From Serratia sp. PL17 (GTDB taxonomy: Bacteria > Pseudomonadota > Gammaproteobacteria > Enterobacterales > Enterobacteriaceae), in assembly GCF_017832355.1 (NCBI RefSeq), contig NZ_JAFIBY010000010.1, positions 144,135 to 208,134 on the forward strand: a DNA stretch of 64,000 bases. Direction: 5' to 3'. Every line of letters begins with the position of its first letter. Position 1 is the first letter of the stretch. The notes under the pieces are model-generated. The model was not told the DNA's origin. It ran no database searches and was given only the letters and a program-made list of their open reading frames with translations. Positions 9,746 through 18,007 of the stretch are shown here, one piece after another. A program made the translations under genes and the position numbers.

Positions 9746-9864
9746 GTTATCCTTCACGCTGGTTCTTTGTTGGCTGCCTTCACTCACCCCGGTCACACAG
9801 TTATCTATGCTCCCGGGGATTCACTCTGTTGCCGCCTCGATGCAGCTTAAATGATTTCGTGTAT
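9746..9864 (-). repeat. ERIC element upstream of xni
   Basis: About 115-120 bp, minus orientation. The characteristic core (GGCTGCCTTCACTCACCCC, then TCACACAGTTATCTATG and CTCCCGGGGATTCACT) and the far terminus match ERIC. The near terminus continues into the xni ribosome-binding site and start: GTGAAGGATAACGTGTATA aligns with the usual terminus TTGAAGTATGACGGGTATA. Confidence 0.88.
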
Positions 9865-9901
9865 CGGCAGCGTTCGCGGTTAAAAATGAGGCCTGGTTGA
9901 A

Positions 9902-11266
9902 CTAGGCGACGATTTCGTAGCAGGGAACATAAGCGGTGCCGGGAAGCTTCATGCGATGTTGGGCGACAAAGCCCTGCAGCAGGCTGTCCATTTGCTTCAT
10001 CATCTGCGGTTCGCCGTGTAGCTTGTACGGGCCAAACTGCTCAATAGCATGAATGCCATTTTCCTTCACGTTACCGGCTACAATACCGGAAAATGCGCGA
10101 CGTAGCGCAGCTGCCAATTGTTCGGCAGGCTGATCCGGGTACAGGTTGAGATTGGCCATATTTTCGTGGCTCGGCTCAAACGGCAATTGCAGATCGGGTG
10201 CGATACGGATTGACCAGTTAAAGCTGTAGGCATCGCCGGTATTACGGCGGTTCTCTTTCACCAATGGCATGGCTTTCTTCATCTGACGTGCGACCTCGGC
10301 CGGATCGTCGATGATGATGGTGTAATGGCGGCGAGCTTCTTCGCCTAACGTGTTCTTGATGAACTCGTCCAGCACACGGAAATAGTCGGCGCTTTCTTTC
10401 GGCCCCGTGAGGATCAGTGGCAATACCTGCTCGCTGTTCTCTGGGTTCATCAAGATCCCCAGAAGATACAGCAGTTCTTCCGCCGTGCCGACGCCGCCCG
10501 GGAAGATGATAATACCGTGAGCGATACGCACAAAGGCTTCCAGACGTTTTTCAATGTCTGGCATGATCACCAGTTCATTAACCAGCGGATTAGGCGGTTC
10601 GGCGGCGATGATTGAGGGTTCGGTCATGCCGATAAAGCGGCTGTTATAGTAGCGTTGTTGCGCATGGCCTACCGCGGCGCCTTTCATCGGTGCTTCCATG
10701 GCACCCGGTCCGCAACCCGTGCAGATGTTCAGCTCGCGAAGGCCGAGTTGGCTACCCACTTTACGTGCGTACAGGTATTCGTTTTCGTTGATCGAATGGC
10801 CGCCCCAGCACACCACCATATTAGGATCTTCATCGAGATGCAGCGCACGGGCGTTGCGCAAGATAGAGAACACCAGGTTGGTAATGTGGGCCGAGTTTTC
10901 CAGGTTCAGATGTTGGAAACGGCCAGCGCTATCTATTTGTCCGTGAACGAACAAGATGTCACGCAGTACCGCAAACAGGTTGGCTTGCAGTGACCGGATA
11001 ATTCTGCCATCAACAAAGGCTTCTTCCGGTGGATTCACCAGCTCAAGTTTGACGCCGCGCTCACGGCGCAGCACGTTAATATCAAAGCTTTCGTAACGCG
11101 ACAGCAGCTGTTTGCTGTTGTCGGTCTGGCTGCCGGAATTCAAGACGGCCAGCGAACAGTTGCGGAATAGACGGTAAAGATCGCTGCTGGCGGTGCGCTT
11201 TAGCATGTCCACTTCCAGCTGCGACAGCAAATCCATAGAGCCAAGTGGGCTGATGTGTGTAATCAA
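9902..11266 (-). CDS. ppnN: Nucleotide 5'-monophosphate nucleosidase PpnN
   Basis: 454 aa from a TTG start with AAAGGAG five bases upstream; the N-terminus [20 protein letters not shown] matches E. coli YgdH and gives the same length. Splits nucleoside monophosphates into base and ribose 5-phosphate, is known to be activated by (p)ppGpp, and links purine salvage to growth rate. The LOG-type nucleotide-binding motifs [10 protein letters not shown] and the preceding [16 protein letters not shown] segment are visible, flanked by PpnN-specific N- and C-terminal domains. Confidence 0.95.
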   Translation of the reverse strand: MITHISPLGSMDLLSQLEVDMLKRTASSDLYRLFRNCSLAVLNSGSQTDNSKQLLSRYESFDINVLRRERGVKLELVNPPEEAFVDGRIIRSLQANLFAVLRDILFVHGQIDSAGRFQHLNLENSAHITNLVFSILRNARALHLDEDPNMVVCWGGHSINENEYLYARKVGSQLGLRELNICTGCGPGAMEAPMKGAAVGHAQQRYYNSRFIGMTEPSIIAAEPPNPLVNELVIMPDIEKRLEAFVRIAHGIIIFPGGVGTAEELLYLLGILMNPENSEQVLPLILTGPKESADYFRVLDEFIKNTLGEEARRHYTIIIDDPAEVARQMKKAMPLVKENRRNTGDAYSFNWSIRIAPDLQLPFEPSHENMANLNLYPDQPAEQLAAALRRAFSGIVAGNVKENGIHAIEQFGPYKLHGEPQMMKQMDSLLQGFVAQHRMKLPGTAYVPCYEIVA

Positions 11267-11456
11267 GGTAACTCCTTTGCTCCCGGAATGGGGCAGTAGT
11301 AATCCATACGCAGCAGAACAGCATTTCGTTATTGTTAGCGCACTGCGGCAAGACCCGACCGGAATGCCCGGTGCTCCTGATTTAACCTTACCGCCGTCCC
11401 TTATTTTTTACCAATACAAACCGCTCGTTAGCTCAGTTGTTGAGCAATGTTCCGCA

Positions 11457-12302
11457 CTATTGGCGTGCCAGGCGGCCATGTGAAGGGACAAAGTCAGTGT
11501 TACTGCGCCATGGATTGATGTCCAACCCGCCACGACGGGTATAGCGTGCGTAAACGGTCAGGCTCTGCGGTTGGCAGTAGCGCATCAAATCGTTAAAAAT
11601 ACGCTCTACACACTGTTCGTGGAATTCATTGTGGTGACGGAAAGACACCAGATAACGTAGTAGCGCCTCACGGTCGATTTGTGCCCCTCGATAATGAATT
11701 TGTACTGAACCCCAATCGGGTTGGTTGGTGATCAGGCAATTGGATTTCAGCAGGTGGCTGACAAGTTGCTCTTCGACCTGTTGCGTGCCGGCGGCATTTT
11801 TCAGGTAATCCGCGTTGAACGCGTAATCATCGATGCGAATGTCCTGGTGATCGATACATTCGCCGTCTAGCCGGGCGATCTGGCTCCCTTCCAATTGATC
11901 GACGCGGAACAATGAGACGCTGACTTCACCTTGCGCGCAAAGAGAAAGATCGCGTTGTAAGGTAGTGCGTACGGTCTCCCAGTCGCTAAACGGCGTCTGG
12001 TTAAAACTGTTGAGATACAGTTTGAAGCTTTTGGATTCAATCAGGTTGGTACTGTCGGCGTTGAGGCTAATCTCACCGACTGCGACCTGCGGCAGGCCGT
12101 TGTCGTTCAGCCAAGAGAGTTCGTACAGCGTCCAAATATCGGCACCGTGAAACGGCAGGTTGTCGGGATACAAACCCAGCGGCTCGCGGTTCATGCTGCG
12201 TGGCACCGCCTGCAGCAGCGTGGCGTCGTAGCGATCGCAATACGCGGTAGCTTTGCCTAGCGTCAATGCCGAAAGGGCATGATGATCTTGATATGAGGAC
12301 AT
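11457..12302 (-). CDS. queF: NADPH-dependent preQ0 reductase QueF
   Basis: 281 aa, long (YqcD-type) QueF. Reduces 7-cyano-7-deazaguanine to 7-aminomethyl-7-deazaguanine for queuosine in tRNA. Catalytic Cys189 sits in [16 protein letters not shown], and the QueF motif [12 protein letters not shown] (89-100) binds NADPH. It is divergent from syd across about 60 bp. It is a tunnelling-fold (T-fold) enzyme, one residue shorter than in E. coli. Confidence 0.96.
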   Translation of the reverse strand: MSSYQDHHALSALTLGKATAYCDRYDATLLQAVPRSMNREPLGLYPDNLPFHGADIWTLYELSWLNDNGLPQVAVGEISLNADSTNLIESKSFKLYLNSFNQTPFSDWETVRTTLQRDLSLCAQGEVSVSLFRVDQLEGSQIARLDGECIDHQDIRIDDYAFNADYLKNAAGTQQVEEQLVSHLLKSNCLITNQPDWGSVQIHYRGAQIDREALLRYLVSFRHHNEFHEQCVERIFNDLMRYCQPQSLTVYARYTRRGGLDINPWRSNTDFVPSHGRLARQ

Positions 12303-12365
12303 CTGCTGTCACCTTGGTCATAGATAGGTACAATGGATGCCAGTTTACCGTATGCGAGAAAAAAT

Positions 12366-12917
12366 ATGGACCATGATGTACCGCACGCCCTGCGTGAATT
12401 CACCCAGCGCTATGTTGATCTTTGGCAGCAAGAACGCGGTCATGCGCCAGCAAGTCAAGATCTATACGGCGTGCCGTCGCCTTGCCTCGTAGAAAATCGG
12501 GATAACGAGGCGCTATGGTTGCCGCAGCCGTTTACCCCAGCAGCGACGCTGGAAAAGGTAGCGACTGCGCTTGATCTGAGTCTGCAACCCGACATCAACC
12601 TGTTTTATACCCAACAGTATGCGGGGGATATGACCGCGCAGTTCGGTGAGCATGATGTGACACTGCTGCAGGTGTGGAGCGAGGATGATTTTATTCGCCT
12701 GCAAGAAAACCTGATCGGCCATCTGGTGACGCAAAAACGCCTAAAACTGTCGCCAACGTTATTCCTGGCCACCACAGAATCAGAAATGACCATGGTCTCG
12801 TTGTGCAACGTGAGTGGTAACGTGGTGCTGGAACAGTTTGGGAGTGATAAACGTACGTTGTTGGCGGCTTCGTTGGGGAATTTCCTCGACGCATTGCGCC
12901 CTCGACTGGGCGTTTGA
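12366..12917 (+). CDS. syd: SecY-interacting protein Syd
   Basis: 183 aa from ATG 12366 ([12 protein letters not shown]), chosen because it aligns with the 181-residue E. coli protein; upstream in-frame ATGs would add 11 residues. Syd is a peripheral inner-membrane protein that binds SecY and is thought to test or dismantle faulty SecYEG translocons. Conserved [15 protein letters not shown] and [11 protein letters not shown] segments are present. It lies immediately before the csrB regulatory region, as in E. coli. Confidence 0.93.
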   Translation: MDHDVPHALREFTQRYVDLWQQERGHAPASQDLYGVPSPCLVENRDNEALWLPQPFTPAATLEKVATALDLSLQPDINLFYTQQYAGDMTAQFGEHDVTLLQVWSEDDFIRLQENLIGHLVTQKRLKLSPTLFLATTESEMTMVSLCNVSGNVVLEQFGSDKRTLLAASLGNFLDALRPRLGV

Positions 12918-12935
12918 CGCTAATTTCACCGTAAT

Positions 12936-12979
12936 CCGTGTGAGAGATCTCTCACACGGGCTGTGAGAGATCGCTTTTA
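12936..12979 (+). promoter_or_regulatory. UvrY (GacA/SirA) binding boxes upstream of csrB
   Basis: A perfect 24-bp palindrome at 12936-12959 contains TGTGAGAGATCTCTCACA, the inverted repeat known as the UvrY/SirA box. A second, degenerate copy (TGTGAGAGATCGCT...) follows at 12962-12979, sharing 14 of 18 positions. They lie about 145-185 bases before the predicted csrB start, similar to the E. coli site. Confidence 0.85.
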
Positions 12980-13091
12980 ATTTTTCCCTGCCACTGGCTT
13001 AGACAGATTTTATTGTTATCCAGATCAATTGGTTAGAATTTCTTTAGGATAACTCTTAGTATTAATTTCCTGTCAACCAACCAGTAAGCCC

Positions 13092-13120
13092 TTGTGAACC
13101 AGAGATAATTAAGCGATCTT
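13092..13120 (+). promoter_or_regulatory. csrB core promoter (tentative)
   Basis: TTGTGA and GATCTT are separated by 17 bases and end just before the predicted 5' end at about 13123. The hexamers are weak, which fits a promoter needing an activator such as UvrY. Confidence 0.5.
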
Positions 13121-13122
13121 AT

Positions 13123-13476
13123 GTTTACCGGAAGGGACGCTGTGGAGCTGGAAAGCATCAGGATGATGCAGCTTCAGGACGAAGAAAGGGATGCGCTCAG
13201 TGAAGAGCGAAGGATGGCGTCAGGAGATGCCCAGGATGTTTCAGGATTGAAACCAGGGACACCTCCAGGACGGAGATTGAGAGCCGGCACAGGATGGTTG
13301 GCGGGCCATGAAGGCTGAGGAACCGCATCAGGACGATGTTAGAGGATAGCGCCAGGACGGTTTGGTCAGGATGGCCGCAGGAAAAGTTTTCAAGGATTGA
13401 GCAGGGAGCACACTGTGTAGCAGGACTGCTATAAAACGAACCGAGGGCACTGTTAGCGCAGTGCCCTCAACTTTTA
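13123..13476 (+). ncRNA. csrB: CsrB small RNA, sequesters CsrA
   Basis: About 354 nt, read rightward between syd and the transporter. It carries some 20 GGA motifs, most as CAGGA in predicted hairpin loops, which bind CsrA (RsmA) dimers and remove them from mRNA targets. Several blocks match E. coli CsrB, including ACACCTCCAGGACGGAGA, AGGAAAAGTTTTCAAGGAT and AAACGAACCGAGGGC. It ends in a terminator (GAGGGCACTG / CAGTGCCCTC, 13443-13468) with a CTTTTAT tail. A 65-codon frame over its 5' part is not a gene. Confidence 0.95.
13443..13476 (+). terminator. csrB terminator
   Basis: 10-bp perfect stem with loop TTAGCG, followed by a T-rich tail. It is the conserved 3' end of CsrB and may also end the leftward transporter transcript. 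Confidence 0.85.
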
Positions 13477-13534
13477 TATTGGTTATGCTTTGAGCATCAA
13501 AGATGCTTGTCCCTGTTCACATTCATCTCAGCTA

Positions 13535-14773
13535 TTAACCAATTGCCCCCAGCGTATCGCCATGACCCTGTTTTTTCGGTAGCAGGAATAATGTGGCGTA
13601 AATATCCAGCAGGTAAATCGCTGCCAGCAGGCTGATTGCCGCAGTGAAGGATACCTGGGTCACCAAGACGCCGATGACCAATGGCCCCAAACCGCCAATG
13701 CCGCGCCCCAGATTAAACAGGATGTTCTGCGCGGTAGCGCGCGCCTGAACGGGGTAGGTATCCGAGATCAACGCGCCGTAGCCACCAATCATGCCATTAA
13801 CGAACAATCCCATCAGCGCCCCGGCAAACAACATTAGCGTTGGGTCGCTAAGCTGCGCGTAGACAATCACCATCACTACGGCACCAATCTGATAGCTGAC
13901 GAAAATCTTCCAGCGGGTGAAGCGATCGGCCAAGACGCCAAATAGCCAAATGCCGAATGTCATGCCAATCACCGTGACCGCGGTCCACAAACCAGACTTG
14001 GTCAGCGAAAAACCGAAGTTTTTTGCCAGATATGTTGGCATCCAAATCATCAGTCCGTAATAACCGAAATTCTGCACCGAGCACAGAATAAAAATACCGA
14101 TGCTGGCTTTGCTGGTGGCTCGGTCCTTGAACAGCAGCCTAATACGTTGAGTGAAGGACAATGTCTCACCGGTACGTTGCTGGTGGACGAATTCCTCCGG
14201 CTCACCCAAGGTGCGGCGGATCAGGAATGAAACCAACGCCGGGAGCAACCCAACCAGGAACATACCGCGCCAGCCAATATGGGTCAGCAGTAACGGCGTG
14301 AGAAACGCGGCTGCCAGCACCCCAAGTTGCCATCCCATGCCCACATAAGCGGAGGCGCGATTACGTTTTTCCGCTGGCCAGGCTTCGGCGATCAGCGCCA
14401 TGCCGATACCAAACTCACCGCCTAGTCCGATCCCCGCCAGTGTGCGGTAGGCGAGTAAATCCCAGTATCCCTGCGCCAGGGCGCACAGACCCGTAAATAA
14501 CGAAAACATCAGGATAGTGAGGGTCAATATCCGAATGCGTCCAAAGCGATCGCTGAGGTGGCCGAAAATCACGCCTCCCAGTACGGCGCCGATCAGCGTC
14601 CAGGTGACTAGTGAACCGGCGGCGGAAGAACTCAGCCCCATTTCGATACTGATAGCGGGCAGCATAAAGCCGAGGATCAGCAAGTCGAAGCCGTCCATCG
14701 CGTAGCCGGTGACTGAGGCAAGCATGGCTTTGCCGGGTGTGGCGTGATTTTTTATCGGTGTAGTTGCGGGCAT
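13535..14773 (-). CDS. MFS transporter, metabolite:H+ symporter type
   Basis: 412 aa with about 12 predicted membrane helices in two halves separated by a cytoplasmic loop near residues 190-220. The MFS signature GHLSDRFGRIRIL follows helix 2, with a second copy (GVLADRFTRWKI) in the C-terminal half. An Asp in helix 1 (GYAMDGFDLLIL) is typical of the aromatic-acid:H+ symporter family, so a small organic or aromatic acid is a reasonable substrate guess but is not shown. E. coli has no transporter between csrB and yqcC. No linked catabolic genes reveal the substrate. Confidence 0.85.
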   Translation of the reverse strand: MPATTPIKNHATPGKAMLASVTGYAMDGFDLLILGFMLPAISIEMGLSSSAAGSLVTWTLIGAVLGGVIFGHLSDRFGRIRILTLTILMFSLFTGLCALAQGYWDLLAYRTLAGIGLGGEFGIGMALIAEAWPAEKRNRASAYVGMGWQLGVLAAAFLTPLLLTHIGWRGMFLVGLLPALVSFLIRRTLGEPEEFVHQQRTGETLSFTQRIRLLFKDRATSKASIGIFILCSVQNFGYYGLMIWMPTYLAKNFGFSLTKSGLWTAVTVIGMTFGIWLFGVLADRFTRWKIFVSYQIGAVVMVIVYAQLSDPTLMLFAGALMGLFVNGMIGGYGALISDTYPVQARATAQNILFNLGRGIGGLGPLVIGVLVTQVSFTAAISLLAAIYLLDIYATLFLLPKKQGHGDTLGAIG

Positions 14774-14956
14774 CTGTCTAATCTGCGTGGTTTATTTGGT
14801 GAGTATATTGTGCCGTGCGGTGCTGTAGGCTACCAGTTCAAATGCTCGAAGGTTATCCACTCAGCTGGATTTGGGCTATAAAAAGTAAAATGCTATGCTT
14901 TGCCGCCTTTCAGCCGCGCCGCTGAATATCATGGTTTAAACGGATCGAGAATGCAG

Positions 14957-15286
14957 ATGAGTATACAAAATCAGGTTCGCCTTAGTTTGCAGGCGATTGA
15001 ACAGTCAATGCGAGAGTTGGCGCTGTGGCAGGCCACGCCGCCAGAGCCTGAAGCCTTCGCCAGCCCCGAGCCGTTTTGCATAGGCAGCATGTCGGCAGAA
15101 GCGTGGTTGCAATGGGTCTTTCTACCACGTATGTACGCGTTGTTGGACGCCGGTTCGCCTCTCCCGACGCGTTTCGCTATTGCGCCTTACTTTGAAGAGG
15201 CACTGAAAGATAGCGAACCTAACTGCATGCCGCTGCTGGTACAGTTGCAGCGTCTGGATCTCATGCTGAATAAAGAGCCTCAATAA
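14957..15286 (+). CDS. yqcC: YqcC family protein of unknown function
   Basis: 109 aa from ATG 14957, the same length as E. coli YqcC; ATG 14951 two codons earlier is equally open. Small soluble protein (DUF446) with the conserved core AEAWLQWVFLPRMYALLDAG. No function is established. The stop overlaps the truC start (TAATG), so it is translationally coupled to a tRNA-modifying enzyme. Confidence 0.9.
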   Translation: MSIQNQVRLSLQAIEQSMRELALWQATPPEPEAFASPEPFCIGSMSAEAWLQWVFLPRMYALLDAGSPLPTRFAIAPYFEEALKDSEPNCMPLLVQLQRLDLMLNKEPQ

Positions 15287-16056
15287 TGCTTGAGATCCTT
15301 TATCAGGATGAGTACTTGGTGGCGGTGAACAAGCCCTCCGGGTGGTTGGTGCACCGCAGTTGGTTGGATCGCCATGAAACCCAATTTGTCATGCAGACCG
15401 TGCGCGATCAGATCGGCCAGCATGTGTTTACCGTACATCGGCTCGATCGCCCTACCTCCGGTGTGCTGCTGATGGCACTCTCCAGCGACGTCGCGCGGCT
15501 GCTATCGCAGCAGTTTGAACAACATCAGATGCAAAAAACCTACCACGCGGTAGTGCGTGGTTTTGTGCCAGAAGGCGATACTATCGATTATCCGCTGACG
15601 GAAGAGCTGGATAAAATTGCGGACAAATTTGCCTCGAAGGATAAAGGGCCACAACCAGCAGTGACGCATTATCGATCACTGGCGCAGGTAGAGATGCCGG
15701 TGGCCATTGGGCGTTACGACAGTGCGCGCTATAGCCTGGTCGAACTGAAGCCGGAAAATGGCCGCAAACACCAGCTGCGCCGCCATATGGTGCATATCCG
15801 TCATCCGATCATCGGTGACAGTAAACACGGCGACCTGCGTCAGAACCGGGGTATGGCTCAGCATTTCGGTTGTTCACGCCTGATGCTCCACGCCAGCCAT
15901 TTACAACTGAATCACCCGGTGACCGGTGAGCCGTTGCTTCTTTCTGCGCGTTGGGATGAGCCCTGGCAGGGTGTCATGTCACAATTTGGCTGGGCAGAGA
16001 GTATCCCTGAGCTTGCCAGGGTTGAGTTTCCCCTGACGAGCGGTCAGGATAGTTGA
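15286..16056 (+). CDS. truC: tRNA pseudouridine(65) synthase TruC
   Basis: 256 aa, RluA-family pseudouridine synthase that modifies U65 in certain tRNAs. The catalytic Asp54 lies in HRLDRPTSGVLLM, and the RluA-type KPSGWLVHRS and GRKHQLRRHM motifs are present. It starts one base inside the yqcC stop. A yqcC-truC-yqcA order is shared with E. coli. Confidence 0.95.
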   Translation: MLEILYQDEYLVAVNKPSGWLVHRSWLDRHETQFVMQTVRDQIGQHVFTVHRLDRPTSGVLLMALSSDVARLLSQQFEQHQMQKTYHAVVRGFVPEGDTIDYPLTEELDKIADKFASKDKGPQPAVTHYRSLAQVEMPVAIGRYDSARYSLVELKPENGRKHQLRRHMVHIRHPIIGDSKHGDLRQNRGMAQHFGCSRLMLHASHLQLNHPVTGEPLLLSARWDEPWQGVMSQFGWAESIPELARVEFPLTSGQDS

Positions 16057-16089
16057 TCATTTTCAAAGGTATGTAAGGGAGTAGGGGCA

Positions 16090-16539
16090 ATGGCTCAGGT
16101 TGGAATCTTCGTGGGAACGGTCTACGGTAATTCGCTGTTAGTGGCAGAAGAAGCGGAAAATATCCTCAGCGAACAGGGCCATGAGGTCAAACTGTTTGAA
16201 GAGGGTACGCTTGAGGCTTGGCAGTTTTACCGTCAACACTACGCATTGGTGATTACCTCCACGACGGGTCAAGGCGATTTGCCGGACAGTATTGCACCCT
16301 TGTTCCATGCGATCCGTGACCAGGTCGGTTACCAACCGGAACTGCGTTATGGGCTGATCGCGCTGGGTGACAGCAGCTATGACAATTTCTGCGGCGCTGG
16401 GCGGGCATTTGATGCACTGCTTCAGGAACAGGGGGCAACCCGTGTAGGAGAAGTGCTGGAAATTGATGCGATGGAACAGCCTGAGCCGGAAGTGGTTTCT
16501 TGCCCGTGGGTCGAGCAGTGGGGAACATTGCTGAAATAG
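16090..16539 (+). CDS. yqcA: Flavodoxin YqcA
   Basis: 149 aa flavodoxin-fold protein. The phosphate-binding loop (GTVYGNS, about residues 8-14) and the isoalloxazine loops around [12 protein letters not shown] and [12 protein letters not shown] are those of short-chain flavodoxins that carry FMN. Likely an electron carrier; partners are not known with certainty. Last gene of the yqcC-truC-yqcA run and last gene of the block that matches E. coli 62-63 min. Confidence 0.93.
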   Translation: MAQVGIFVGTVYGNSLLVAEEAENILSEQGHEVKLFEEGTLEAWQFYRQHYALVITSTTGQGDLPDSIAPLFHAIRDQVGYQPELRYGLIALGDSSYDNFCGAGRAFDALLQEQGATRVGEVLEIDAMEQPEPEVVSCPWVEQWGTLLK

Positions 16540-16552
16540 CATTACCCGTCGC

Positions 16553-16613
16553 CTGTAGGGTGCGAATACATTCGCACCGATTGATGCGGGCGCAGCATGC
16601 TGCGCCCCTACAG
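16553..16613. repeat. 61-bp composite palindromic element
   Basis: Ends in inverted CTGTAGGG and CCCTACAG. Inside are two palindromes: GGTGCGAAT/ATTCGCACC and a perfect 20-bp GGGCGCAGC-centred palindrome. The layout resembles REP/MITE-type elements. It sits between the convergent ends of yqcA and yaeH and may act as a bidirectional terminator. It is unrelated to the ERIC copies in the window. Confidence 0.75.
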
Positions 16614-16620
16614 TTACAGC

Positions 16621-17010
16621 TTATTTACCGCGGGTCAGTTTTTCCAGATCGGATTCGATCTCGGCAATTTTGTGTGAGACCACACCTTCCAGATGACGCA
16701 GGTCATCAAGAATTTTGCGTTTCAGATCCACTTCCACCTGATCGCGTTGGCATAGCTGATCTAGCTCATCAATGACGTAGCGCAGGTTCGGGTTTATTTC
16801 ATGGATTTCTTTGTAACCCTGACCGGCGTTGTCTGCTACCACAGTTTTACGTTGGCGCGGATATTTGAATTTCACGCTCTTGGCAAAGAACTCGCCTTTG
16901 TCCTTGCGGAAATAAATCTTAAGAATGTCGTTATTGGCCTCCTGACGCAGGCTATAGCGATCGACATCTTCCGGTTGATTGATTCCTAAGCTTTTCAGGT
17001 TGTCATACAT
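16621..17010 (-). CDS. yaeH: DUF3461 protein YaeH
   Basis: 129 aa; E. coli YaeH has 128. Soluble protein with a basic middle ([12 protein letters not shown]) and a predicted coiled coil at about residues 80-126. Function unknown. It lies upstream of dapD in related genomes. The start [13 protein letters not shown] is the usual N-terminus. Confidence 0.9.
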   Translation of the reverse strand: MYDNLKSLGINQPEDVDRYSLRQEANNDILKIYFRKDKGEFFAKSVKFKYPRQRKTVVADNAGQGYKEIHEINPNLRYVIDELDQLCQRDQVEVDLKRKILDDLRHLEGVVSHKIAEIESDLEKLTRGK

Positions 17011-17103
17011 AATAGCGCCACCTTATAAATAGACTTTATTCCACGGTCTGGGATTATGGCGAATAACCACGCCAGAGACTGTGACTGCTCACATAATGAA
17101 GAC

Positions 17104-17132
17104 AAAAAAATGGCGGGTTAATCACCCGCCAT
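17104..17132 (-). terminator. dapD terminator
   Basis: Read leftward: a 9-bp perfect stem ATGGCGGGT / ACCCGCCAT with a five-base loop, then seven T, directly after dapD. Confidence 0.88.
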
Positions 17133-17139
17133 ATCTATT

Positions 17140-17964
17140 TTAGTCGATGGTGCGTAATAACTCATTAATACCGACTTTACCGCGCGTCTTGGCATCGACT
17201 TTCTTGACGATCACCGCGCAATACAGGCTGTAAGAGCCATCTTTGGACGGCAGGTTACCGGAAACCACCACGGAACCTGCTGGGACACGACCGTAATGCA
17301 CCTCACCGGTTTCACGGTCGTAAATGCGGGTGCTTTGGCCCAGATATACGCCCATGGAGATCACCGAGCCCTCTTCCACGATCACGCCCTCAACCACTTC
17401 TGAGCGTGCGCCGATGAAACAGTTGTCTTCGATGATGGTTGGGTTAGCTTGCAGGGGCTCCAGAACGCCACCGATGCCCACGCCGCCTGACAGGTGTACG
17501 TTTTTACCGATCTGCGCGCAAGAACCGACGGTGGCCCAGGTATCCACCATGCTGCCTTCGTCAACGTAAGCACCGATATTCACGTAGGAAGGCATCAGAA
17601 CCGTGTTGCGTGCAATAAATGCACCTTGGCGAACCGTGGCTGGTGGTACGACGCGGAAGCCTTCTTTCTGGAAGCGCGCTTCATCGTAATCAGCGAACTT
17701 CATTGGCACCTTGTCGTAATAACGGGTTTCTGCACCGTCCATCACTTTGTTGTCATTAATGCGGAAAGAAAGCAGCACGGCCTTTTTTAGCCACTGATGC
17801 GTTACCCACTGACCGTCAATCTTCTCGGCAACGCGCAGGGCGCCGCTGTCCAGCAGGCCGATCACCTGGTTTACCGCTTCGCGCGTTACGGTGTCTGCGT
17901 TCGCCGGAGTGATTTCTGCACGGCGTTCGAAGGCGCTTTCAATAACGTTTTGTAATTGCTGCAT
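17140..17964 (-). CDS. dapD: Tetrahydrodipicolinate N-succinyltransferase DapD
   Basis: 274 aa. Transfers succinyl from succinyl-CoA to tetrahydrodipicolinate in the lysine/diaminopimelate pathway, which also feeds peptidoglycan. The C-terminal two-thirds is a left-handed beta-helix of hexapeptide repeats (for example [17 protein letters not shown] and [16 protein letters not shown]), with an N-terminal helical domain. Same length as E. coli. It precedes glnD in the opposite sense of transcription order (glnD then dapD on the minus strand). Confidence 0.97.
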   Translation of the reverse strand: MQQLQNVIESAFERRAEITPANADTVTREAVNQVIGLLDSGALRVAEKIDGQWVTHQWLKKAVLLSFRINDNKVMDGAETRYYDKVPMKFADYDEARFQKEGFRVVPPATVRQGAFIARNTVLMPSYVNIGAYVDEGSMVDTWATVGSCAQIGKNVHLSGGVGIGGVLEPLQANPTIIEDNCFIGARSEVVEGVIVEEGSVISMGVYLGQSTRIYDRETGEVHYGRVPAGSVVVSGNLPSKDGSYSLYCAVIVKKVDAKTRGKVGINELLRTID

Positions 17965-18007
17965 GCTGTTCTCTGTCCTGATGTTGTCTACGAAAAAGTT
18001 ACTTGTA

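Noticed and set aside
9746..9796. N-terminal extension of Xni from ATG 9796
   Set aside because: The extra 17 residues are translated ERIC. GTG 9745 has a proper Shine-Dalgarno and gives the exact E. coli length.
11193..11483. 96-codon plus-strand frame between ppnN and queF
   Set aside because: It is antisense to the ppnN start and leader; no ribosome-binding site and no recognisable product.
13121..13318. 65-codon open frame upstream of the MFS transporter
   Set aside because: It lies inside csrB; the GGA-rich sequence is a CsrA-binding RNA, and no ribosome-binding site or homologue is visible.
16500..16775. 91-codon frame across the end of yqcA and into yaeH
   Set aside because: It runs through a palindromic intergenic element and the antisense strand of yaeH, with no support as a protein.
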